Shown piece by piece: positions 33,979 through 39,506 of a stretch of DNA of 39,506 bases. This DNA is from Phocaeicola faecicola. Lineage in GTDB: Bacteria; Bacteroidota; Bacteroidia; Bacteroidales; Bacteroidaceae. The stretch is from the NCBI RefSeq assembly GCF_013618865.1, contig NZ_JABSOE010000042.1:1-39506 (forward strand). The letters are read 5' to 3'. A program made the translations under genes and the position numbers. Under the pieces are notes generated by a model. It made no database searches and was not told where the DNA came from. It was given only the letters and a program-made list of their open reading frames with translations. How positions within the stretch are numbered: the first letter of the stretch is position 1; each line of letters starts with the position of its first letter.

Positions 33979-34713
33979 CTATTTCCTGTAGATATATTTT
34001 GCCAGTCCATATAGGTATCTCCGGAATCCCGGACGGTATCGGAGCAGGCGGTCGAACCATCCTAAGTGATGACTGATGATGCGGACTCCCCATCCGACGT
34101 AATACATGGCAAATAAGGTACCTATACCAATGATGTGCCACTGCCATTGCCCGAAAAATACATAGCAGAAGAGGATACCGAGAAGGACAAGGGATATGTC
34201 AACCATTATTTTGGCTTTGGGAAATTCCATTCCCGTCGATTTGCTGATGGCAACGGGAAAACCTTCTCCCGGCATGGTGACACTGCCGCATCTGACTTCC
34301 AGTGCAATGCCTGCAGCCAGAATGGTACATCCGGCAAATTGGGCAATGGCTTTTTCCCATACGGCCGTCGGCTGCAGCCAAGAGACAAGGTACATGTTCA
34401 GGTCGATCAGCATGCCAAATACGAAACCGATCAGCAGCTGGAAGAGCTGGAGAGGGTCAAATTGGCGGCGAAGCACTCCCAGCTGGCCAAGTACCAGTAC
34501 CCCGTTCATGATAAAGGTATATTGTCCGATGGTCAGTTTGGGAGTCATTCCGTGGATACCTGCATCTTGAAATACGTATGGCAATACGCTGATGACACTC
34601 GAGCCCAGCATGCTCTTTACGCAGGTGGCCACACCCAGGGTCATGATGTACAAGGCGATAAGGAGCAAGAGATGCTGCCAGGCAAAGGATATGATTTTTT
34701 CTTTCTTCGTCAT
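33979..34713 (-). CDS. YczE/YitT-type integral membrane protein (DUF6198-like)
   Basis: The 244-residue protein has about five or six transmembrane segments: QHLLLLIALYIMTLGVATCV, IGQYTFIMNGVLVLGQLGVL, LLIGFVFGMLIDLNMYLV, CTILAAGIALEV, and VDISLVLLGILFCYVFF. The motif MPGEGFPVAISKSTGMEFPKAKI matches the loop of YczE/YitT-family membrane proteins, whose transported substrate is unknown. It stands alone; the 187 nt on its 3' side hold a weak GACCGG/CCGGTC hairpin (33884-33921) that may end its transcript. Confidence 0.8.
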   Translation of the reverse strand: MTKKEKIISFAWQHLLLLIALYIMTLGVATCVKSMLGSSVISVLPYVFQDAGIHGMTPKLTIGQYTFIMNGVLVLGQLGVLRRQFDPLQLFQLLIGFVFGMLIDLNMYLVSWLQPTAVWEKAIAQFAGCTILAAGIALEVRCGSVTMPGEGFPVAISKSTGMEFPKAKIMVDISLVLLGILFCYVFFGQWQWHIIGIGTLFAMYYVGWGVRIISHHLGWFDRLLRYRPGFRRYLYGLAKYIYRK

Positions 34714-34799
34714 TTTATTGTGTTTTGTGAAATCGTTTTATTGGGAGGTGTCCGATACAATAATCCGCATTTTGTACTTGTTGTTTCCCGGGAGCGGAC

Positions 34800-35099
34800 T
34801 TATCTCATGAAAGGATCAAGGGTAGCCAGCAGTTCCGCTTTAGGCATCACGCCGCTTGTTCTCCAGAGTACTTCTCCTTTGCGGAACAGCATGAGCGTAG
34901 GAACAGACTGAATCTGATATTGCCGGGATAATGTTTCGTGTGTGTCCACGTCAATCTTGATGATACGGATACGGTCGCCCAGTACGTCTTTCACTTCTTT
35001 CAGAATAGGGTGCATCATTTTACAAGGCTGGCACCAGGTGGCAAAGAAATCCACCAATACAAGCTGGTCGCTTGCGATTACGTCATAAAAAGTTTCCAT
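34800..35099 (-). CDS. trxA: Thioredoxin
   Basis: A 99-residue single-domain thioredoxin with VLVDFFATWCQPCKMMHPIL (active site Cys23 and Cys26) and the cis-proline loop SVPTLMLF. It reduces disulfides in cytoplasmic proteins. The active site reads WCQPC rather than the usual WCGPC, which may shift its redox potential. The predicted -7 box is TAACTTTG on the minus strand (35217-35210), which would leave a leader of about 100 nt. Confidence 0.92.
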   Translation of the reverse strand: METFYDVIASDQLVLVDFFATWCQPCKMMHPILKEVKDVLGDRIRIIKIDVDTHETLSRQYQIQSVPTLMLFRKGEVLWRTSGVMPKAELLATLDPFMR

Positions 35100-35460
35100 T
35101 GCTTCTTCTATTTTAATGTTCTTTCCTGATACTCATCTACGGTATATGTAAAAGGCTACCTCTCGAAAGAAATAGCCCGGGTGTGTATTCGATACGTGTA
35201 AATTTCAGGCAAAGTTACTAAAACTTGATGAATGCCCTATGGATAATCGTGAGAATTTGGAGGAAGATATACTTGTTGAAATGATTCTGATTCAGTTGTA
35301 TGGGATGACCATAGGCTGGAACCGATGTATGCAGTATTTAACGGACAATTGCCGCCGTAAAGTGCGATTTCGTTTTCTTTTAAAAAACTTTATTCGGGTG
35401 AATACCCTAATATGATAATCCGTATCTTTGCACGACTTTTTTAAGGTAAGAGGAAAAACA
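35100..35460. other. Divergent intergenic region, trx and AEC transporter
   Basis: It holds the minus-strand thioredoxin -7 box (35210-35217) and the plus-strand AEC -7 box TATCTTTG (35423-35430). A short palindrome GGGT-GAAT-ACCC (35396-35407) sits where the AEC -33 element would be. The middle, about 35220-35390, shows nothing I recognise. Confidence 0.5.
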
Positions 35461-36369
35461 ATGGATGCAATCGTTACACAGATGATTATCCTGTTTATTC
35501 TGGTAATCATCGGTTACTATTTGAGTAAGAAAAAAATGATGGATGCGGATTTTGACCGCAAACTTTCCGGACTGGTGATTCACGTAATGTGTCCCAGCCT
35601 GATACTTTCATCGGTGATGGGCGATACGCTTCCCGACAAGCACTTGATTCTGCCTTTGCTCATAGTGGGCTTTGCTACGTATGCGGTCCTTATCGGGCTC
35701 GCCTTTCTGCTTCCTCGTTATCTGCCGGTCTTGCCTTCCGACCGGGGTATTTACAGTTTCATGCTGGCGTTTGGAAATGTCGGTTTCATAGGTTATCCGA
35801 TTGTCGCTTCCATTTTTGGTGCCAGTGCGGTATTCTATGCCAGTATTCTCAATTTTCCCAGCACCCTGCTGATTTTCGTGTTTGGTACTCTGTTTATCTC
35901 CGGTGATCAGGGAAAGATGCGTTTCGACTGGCGTACTCTCTATTGTCCTGCCATGATTGCATCGTATCTTTCTATTCTGATTGTGGTAACCGGCTGGGTG
36001 CCTCCCCGGGTTATCAGTAGCCCGTTTGTGCTATTGGGCAATGTTACGGTGCCTGCAGCTCTGCTCATTATCGGTTCGTCTATAGCACAGGTCCCTGTTC
36101 GAAGAATGTTGGGCAATACGGCTATTTATCTGATGGCCGCCTGTCGCCTGATGCTGGTTCCACTGCTCATCCTTTTTCTCTCGCGATTTCTGCAGGTAGA
36201 TGAAACCATTGCTAATATAAATGTGGTACTGGCTGCCATGCCTGTAGCTTCATATGGCACGTTGTTTTGCATTCAGTACCAGAAAGGGGAAGTTGTCATG
36301 GCAGAGGGTACTTTTCTTACCACCTTGCTGTCCGTGCTGAGTATTCCATTGCTGACCATGTTTCTGTAG
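35461..36369 (+). CDS. AEC family transporter (auxin efflux carrier-like)
   Basis: ATG 35461 gives 302 residues; the TTG at 35428 lies inside the -7 box and is excluded. About ten hydrophobic segments are visible, with family features such as FMLAFGNVGFIGYPIVASIFG in the middle and LAAMPVASYGTLFCIQYQKG near the end, in the two-repeat layout of the BART/AEC superfamily. AEC carriers move organic anions or amino-acid-like compounds across the inner membrane; the substrate is unknown here. A strong hairpin follows its stop codon. Confidence 0.88.
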   Translation: MDAIVTQMIILFILVIIGYYLSKKKMMDADFDRKLSGLVIHVMCPSLILSSVMGDTLPDKHLILPLLIVGFATYAVLIGLAFLLPRYLPVLPSDRGIYSFMLAFGNVGFIGYPIVASIFGASAVFYASILNFPSTLLIFVFGTLFISGDQGKMRFDWRTLYCPAMIASYLSILIVVTGWVPPRVISSPFVLLGNVTVPAALLIIGSSIAQVPVRRMLGNTAIYLMAACRLMLVPLLILFLSRFLQVDETIANINVVLAAMPVASYGTLFCIQYQKGEVVMAEGTFLTTLLSVLSIPLLTMFL

Positions 36370-36403
36370 TCATCGAATACATGGATGAAGCCGGTAAATT
36401 GAT

Positions 36404-36447
36404 TCCCCCTTCAGACGGCATTGCCTGATGTGCCGTTTGAAGGGGGA
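36404..36447. terminator. 17-bp hairpin between convergent genes
   Basis: 36404-36420 pairs with 36431-36447 over 17 bp with one G-U pair and a 10-nt loop. There is no T run on either side, but its position between the AEC gene and the convergent NTF2-like gene suggests a shared transcript end. Confidence 0.6.
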
Positions 36448-36461
36448 GTGTGCCTGGAAAC

Positions 36462-36845
36462 TTATTTTTGTATGGTGTCCGAATTTTGGTTATAAGCCTT
36501 GGCCACACATTTCCATTCTCCATTTATTTTCATCAGCAGGAGGTAATCGGTGAAATTGATGTGTCCGCCCCAGTTTTCTTCCAATACACGGACAACGGCA
36601 ACGGTCTCTTCCACATCAAGTACATCTATACGTGACTTGAAGCGGTTGTCTGGTCCTACGGTATCTACGTTCTGGTAAAACTGTTCAATACTGCCGTGTT
36701 CCAGTTGTCCGTTCAGGTAACCGAACAAAACGGCTTCGTCTACAAATAGTTCTTTTGCATGTTGGCTGTTGCCGGTGGCTACGCTTTGCACAAATTTCAG
36801 GGCAGCATCTTCTACGGCTCTGTACTCTTCAATGTTTGCTCTCAT
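36462..36845 (-). CDS. NTF2-like / putative lumazine-binding family protein
   Basis: A 127-residue soluble protein with an NTF2-like cone fold pattern: AVEDAALKFVQSVATGNSQHAKELF, then AVLFGYLNGQLEHGSIEQFYQNVD, TVAVVRVLEENWGGHINFTDYLLLMKINGEWKCVAKAYNQ. It matches the small putative lumazine-binding group, whose ligand is not established. It is transcribed away from the HxlR gene, with direct repeats between the two, so HxlR probably controls it. Confidence 0.78.
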   Translation of the reverse strand: MRANIEEYRAVEDAALKFVQSVATGNSQHAKELFVDEAVLFGYLNGQLEHGSIEQFYQNVDTVGPDNRFKSRIDVLDVEETVAVVRVLEENWGGHINFTDYLLLMKINGEWKCVAKAYNQNSDTIQK

Positions 36846-36879
36846 AGTTATCGTTTATTTAAAAGTTATTTTTCATCTG

Positions 36880-36910
36880 CAAATGTACGGGTTAGTCAGG
36901 CTGTAGGCAA
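36880..36910 (-). promoter_or_regulatory. Promoter of the NTF2-like gene
   Basis: On the minus strand TTG (36910-36908), a 20-nt spacer and TACATTTG (36887-36880) make a well-spaced Bacteroidetes promoter. Confidence 0.65.
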
Positions 36911-36915
36911 GTAGC

Positions 36916-36946
36916 GAAAAATTATTCATGTACTGAAAAATTATTC
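36916..36946. repeat. 12-bp direct repeat, candidate HxlR operator
   Basis: GAAAAATTATTC occurs at 36916-36927 and exactly again at 36935-36946, 19 bp apart start to start. The pair lies just upstream of the minus-strand -33 element and about 30 nt ahead of the HxlR -7 box, the place expected for an operator acting on both divergent promoters. Confidence 0.65.
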
Positions 36947-36975
36947 GGTGTGCACCTATTTTAAACCTTTATTCT

Positions 36976-36983
36976 TATTTTTG
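36976..36983 (+). promoter_or_regulatory. -7 box (TATTTTTG) of the HxlR gene
   Basis: TATTTTTG matches TAnnTTTG, 18 nt ahead of ATG 37002. No consensus -33 element is visible. Confidence 0.5.
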
Positions 36984-37001
36984 TATCATAGTCATTTAAG
37001 C

Positions 37002-37370
37002 ATGAATGAAATTATGTATGAAAGAAAGATACCGGTCGACCTAGGGTGTCCGTTGAGGCTGACAATGAGTTTGATTGATTCAAAATGGAAATCCTGTATT
37101 TTGGATGAGTTGCGTAATAAAGTACTGCGTCCGAGTGAACTTCATAAAATATTTCCTGAAGCAACTCCCCGGGTGCTTGATTTACAGTTGAAGGAGCTGG
37201 TAGAGGACGGATTGGTCTCAAAAACGGTATATCCAGAACTGCCACCCCGTTCGGAATATGCTATTACAGCTTTGGGGCAGACACTGATACCTATCATTGA
37301 TGCCATGATTGAGTGGGGAAATCAACATACGGATTTGTTTATGAGAAAATATGGCTCAGGCATGAAATGA
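37002..37370 (+). CDS. HxlR family winged-helix regulator
   Basis: ATG 37002 gives 122 residues; a frame from 36948 begins upstream of the promoter. The HxlR pattern is clear: DLGCPLRLTMSLIDSKWKSCILDELRNKVLRPSELHK, then ATPRVLDLQLKELVEDGLVSKTVYPELPPRSEYAITALG. Cys16 matches the N-terminal cysteine that senses quinones, aldehydes or disulfide stress in relatives such as YodB and HypR. The downstream redox gene and the divergent NTF2-like gene fit a stress-responsive unit, autoregulated through the direct repeats at 36916-36946 (inference). Confidence 0.88.
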   Translation: MNEIMYERKIPVDLGCPLRLTMSLIDSKWKSCILDELRNKVLRPSELHKIFPEATPRVLDLQLKELVEDGLVSKTVYPELPPRSEYAITALGQTLIPIIDAMIEWGNQHTDLFMRKYGSGMK

Positions 37371-37433
37371 CGTCAGGTATTGAAAAACAAAAGCGCATAT
37401 CGGAATAAATGAAATTAAAAAACGGAGGAATTA

Positions 37434-38198
37434 ATGATGAATGTATATGAAATATATTTCAGTCCGACAGGAGGTACCCGAAAAGTTGCCGCATTTCTTG
37501 CTCAAGAAATGAACACGGAACCCGGACAAATTGATTTGTCGGATAATAGAACCGACTTTCACGGCATTGCTCTTACCAGTGAGGATGTGGCAGTAATAGC
37601 AGTGCCTTCATATAGTGGACGAGTGCCGGTGCCTGCCGTTGAGCGTATCATGCAGATTCGGGGGAATGGAGCAAAAGCCATTCTGGTTTGTGTCTATGGA
37701 AACCGGGCTTATGAAGATACCCTGATAGAACTTCAGGACTGTGTACAGCAAACCGGATTTTCAGTCGTCGCAGCAGTTGCGGCTGTTGCGGAGCATTCAA
37801 TTGCACGACGGTATGCGGCAAACAGGCCGGACCAGGAGGATTACAGGCAACTGAAAGAGTTTGCCGGGAAAATTCTTGATAAATTGAATCACGGAGACAC
37901 TGCCATGTCGGTAATACCTGGCAACAGACCGTATCGGAAGGCTGGAAATGTAGGGTTAATACCGGGGATAACGAAACAATGCACAAAGTGTGGGTTGTGT
38001 GCGTCTAAATGTCCCGTAGGGGCTATCAATAAAGAAAATCCGGCGCAGGTGAATAAAAAAGTCTGTATTTCTTGTATGCGCTGTGTGGCAATTTGTCCGC
38101 ATCATGCCCGAAAAATCAACGGCTTCCTTTTGTTTATTGTCAACCGGATGCTAAAAAAAGTATGTGCTGCAAGAAAAGAATGTGAACTGTATCTTTGA
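37434..38198 (+). CDS. EFR1-type flavodoxin-ferredoxin protein
   Basis: The 254-residue protein joins a flavodoxin-like domain (EIYFSPTGGTRKVAAFLA; VAVIAVPSYSGRVPVPAVERI) to two 4Fe-4S clusters at the C-terminus: CTKCGLCASKCP (Cys183, 186, 189, 193) and CISCMRCVAICP (Cys211, 214, 217, 221). It should shuttle electrons between FMN and iron-sulfur centres in the cytoplasm. It follows HxlR by 63 nt in the same direction with no terminator between, so the two are likely co-transcribed. Two adjacent ATG codons exist (37434 and 37437). Confidence 0.9.
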   Translation: MMNVYEIYFSPTGGTRKVAAFLAQEMNTEPGQIDLSDNRTDFHGIALTSEDVAVIAVPSYSGRVPVPAVERIMQIRGNGAKAILVCVYGNRAYEDTLIELQDCVQQTGFSVVAAVAAVAEHSIARRYAANRPDQEDYRQLKEFAGKILDKLNHGDTAMSVIPGNRPYRKAGNVGLIPGITKQCTKCGLCASKCPVGAINKENPAQVNKKVCISCMRCVAICPHHARKINGFLLFIVNRMLKKVCAARKECELYL

Positions 38199-38237
38199 TG
38201 ACGTATGGAAATTGCGGATAGAGGATAAGAAAAAAGC

Positions 38238-38269
38238 TTTGTTCCGGCAGAGATTCTTTCTTAACTTTG
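38238..38269 (+). promoter_or_regulatory. Consensus promoter of the RNA methyltransferase gene
   Basis: TTTG (38238-38241), a 20-nt spacer and TAACTTTG (38262-38269) match both Bacteroidetes promoter elements; this is the best promoter in the window. Confidence 0.75.
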
Positions 38270-38297
38270 GCAAGAAAACAAGAAAAAGAAAATTCAT

Positions 38298-39098
38298 ATG
38301 CCCGTAATAGAAATTACTTCCCTTGAACACCCTGGGGTGGAGATATTTGGAACTTTGACCGAAGCCCAGTTGCGTAACCGTATTGATCCGGAAAGAGGTC
38401 TCTTCATCGCTGAGAGTCCGAAGGTTATCCGTGTGGCACTCAATGCCGGCTATGAGCCTCTGGCAATGCTTTGTGAGAAAAAACATATCGAAGGTGATGC
38501 GGCAGACATCATTTCCCGTATCGGGGATGTACCTGTTTATACTGGAAATCGGGAATTGCTGGCGCAACTTACCGGTTATACGCTGACCCGCGGTGTGCTG
38601 TGTGCCATGCGACGTCCTGTGTTGCGTACTCCTGAGGAAGTCTGCCGTGATGCGCGTCGGGTTGCGGTGATTCACGGTGTGGTCGACACGACCAATATCG
38701 GTGCTATTTTCCGTTCAGCTGCCGCTCTGGGCATTGACGCAATGCTTCTTTCACCCGACTCTTGTGACCCCTTGAACCGTCGGGCCGTACGTGTGTCGAT
38801 GGGAGCTGTTTTTCTGGTTCCCTGGACATGGGCTCCCTGTCCTGTATCTTCATTGCGTGAAATGGGATTCTGTACGGTGGCTATGGCGTTGACTGACCGT
38901 TCCGTTTCCATTGACCATCCTGCACTGAAAGAGATTTCTCGTCTGGCCATCGTGATGGGGACAGAAGGCGACGGACTCCCTGACGAAGTGCTTGCGGAAG
39001 CTGATTACGTGGCACGCATTCCAATGTGGCATGGGGTCGACTCACTGAATGTAGCGGCAGCCTCTGCTGTGGCATTTTGGGAACTGAGGGCACGTTGA
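38298..39098 (+). CDS. TrmH/SpoU family RNA methyltransferase
   Basis: The 266-residue protein has an N-terminal substrate-binding region (about 1-110; LRNRIDPERGLFIAESPKVI). A SpoU domain with all three motifs follows: HGVVDTTNIGAIFRSAAALG (motif 1), AIVMGTEGDGLPDEVL (motif 2) and IPMWHGVDSLNVAAASAVAFWEL (motif 3). These enzymes form the trefoil-knot S-adenosylmethionine site and 2'-O-methylate rRNA or tRNA; the exact target is not predictable. It is a single-gene unit. Confidence 0.92.
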   Translation: MPVIEITSLEHPGVEIFGTLTEAQLRNRIDPERGLFIAESPKVIRVALNAGYEPLAMLCEKKHIEGDAADIISRIGDVPVYTGNRELLAQLTGYTLTRGVLCAMRRPVLRTPEEVCRDARRVAVIHGVVDTTNIGAIFRSAAALGIDAMLLSPDSCDPLNRRAVRVSMGAVFLVPWTWAPCPVSSLREMGFCTVAMALTDRSVSIDHPALKEISRLAIVMGTEGDGLPDEVLAEADYVARIPMWHGVDSLNVAAASAVAFWELRAR

Positions 39099-39111
39099 CA
39101 GAAAAAAATAA

Positions 39112-39130
39112 GGGGGCTATGAATGCCCCC
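39112..39130. terminator. Bidirectional terminator
   Basis: GGGGGC (39112-39117) pairs with GCCCCC (39125-39130) over a 7-nt loop. On the minus strand it is followed by TTATTTTTTT, a strong signal for the DUF4878 remnant; on the plus strand the tail is CCCTTTCTT, weaker. Confidence 0.7.
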
Positions 39131-39150
39131 CCCTTTCTTAATCCGTTTTT

Positions 39151-39393
39151 TTACTTGCCAATATCCATCAGCCATTTGCCGTCAACCTTGGCCATTTTCT
39201 GAGTATCTTCCTTGACACTTCCGTCACCGTAGTGCTGTTTGAAAGTTACGACTGCTGAGTTGCCGTCTTCTGCGATTTCTTCAGAAACAATTTCAATTTC
39301 CTTGAGTCCGCCCTTTTCATCAAGGGTCTTGGCTCCCTTTTCCTTGATCATTGCAACCAGCCCATCACGTGCCTCTTGTGGGTCAGTAGCTTT
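39151..39393 (-). pseudogene. DUF4878-like protein, 5' end removed by IS
   Basis: Reading on the minus strand, KATDPQEARDGLVAMIKEKG continues to SEEIAEDGNSAVVTFKQHYG and MAKVDGKWLMDIGK, the C-terminal pattern of small DUF4878-type lipoproteins (usually about 120-150 residues with a signal peptide). Upstream, the frame hits TAA at 39396-39394, which belongs to the IS terminal repeat, so the signal peptide and first part of the domain are missing. An ATG at 39351 allows a 66-residue product but it would lack export. The IS insertion is the likely cause of the truncation. Confidence 0.75.
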
Positions 39394-39506
39394 TTAGTGG
39401 GGATATGCATATAAGTTCGCAATGCGGAATAAGAAAAACTTCTTGTCAACAACTCCCCTGAGATTCGCTCTAAAGAGTTTGATTTTAGCATTGAATGATT
39501 CAGCAA
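39393..39506 (-). mobile_element. Insertion sequence, transposase-end (partial)
   Basis: TTTAGTGGGGATA at 39393-39405 on the plus strand is the terminal repeat, identical in sequence to that at the left end of the window. The IS continues off the right edge, and its transposase reads leftward, the same orientation as the left-hand copy. Confidence 0.8.
39394..39506 (-). CDS. Transposase C-terminus (partial)
   Basis: The minus-strand frame gives 36 residues, AESFNAKIKLFRANLRGVVD followed by KKFFLFRIANLYAYPH and a TAA stop at 39396-39394. This is the typical C-terminal end of ISAon1/ISL3-type transposases (SFNAKIKxFR near a conserved acidic residue). The stop codon lies inside the terminal inverted repeat, so the gene fills the element to its very edge. 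Confidence 0.72.
   Translation of the reverse strand, partial: AESFNAKIKLFRANLRGVVDKKFFLFRIANLYAYPH

Overview
The window looks like Bacteroidales DNA, most likely Bacteroidaceae. It has a SusC/SusD pair, two further TonB-dependent receptors, many lipoproteins with Bacteroidetes-type lipoboxes, and Bacteroidetes promoter boxes (TAnnTTTG at -7, sometimes with TTTG/TTG about 20 nt upstream). No rRNA, tRNA or CRISPR array was seen. Both ends lie inside an insertion sequence in the same orientation: bases 1-113 hold its transposase start and 39393-39506 its transposase end, each bounded by TTTAGTGGGGATA. This is what a contig broken at a repeated IS would look like.

Region 1 (1-5376): an IS end sits 13 nt upstream of a glycoside hydrolase family 2 gene. 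That gene has an 8-T frameshift in its signal peptide and has lost its catalytic barrel. A His-rich small membrane protein and a CirA/BtuB-like TonB receptor follow. Region 2 (5377-19036): a tight nine-gene operon encodes SusC, SusD, a zinc-metallohydrolase-like lipoprotein without its HExxH, a DUF4302 lipoprotein, an unknown lipoprotein, a DUF4856 lipoprotein, an imelysin-like lipoprotein, a FecA-like TonB receptor and a membrane di-iron fatty acid hydroxylase, closed by a strong terminator. It is best read as an outer-membrane uptake system, possibly for iron or an iron-bound ligand (inference). The SusC signal peptide carries an in-frame TGA.

Region 3 (19037-21751): macro-domain protein, PagL-like lipid A deacylase and CBM9-like protein. 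Region 4 (21873-28659): a redox/detoxification neighbourhood with an SDR, two AraC regulators, a carboxymuconolactone decarboxylase-cupin fusion, a cyclophilin-like lipoprotein and a flavodoxin lipoprotein, interrupted by a DUF1893-ECF transporter pair. The two inducible promoters share a 27-nt motif at exactly the same distance from the -7 box, suggesting one regulon. A tandem array of three 21-bp palindromes lies in the same region.

Region 5 (28660-39506): an AT-rich S41 peptidase gene, a Cys-rich small protein, a LuxR-type regulator, DUF1349 protein, AlkZ-related protein, FKBP, YczE/YitT-type membrane protein, thioredoxin, AEC transporter, an NTF2-like protein divergent from an HxlR regulator plus flavodoxin/ferredoxin protein, a SpoU RNA methyltransferase, and a DUF4878 gene cut off by the right-hand IS. 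Family assignments come from reading the sequence; no database search was run.
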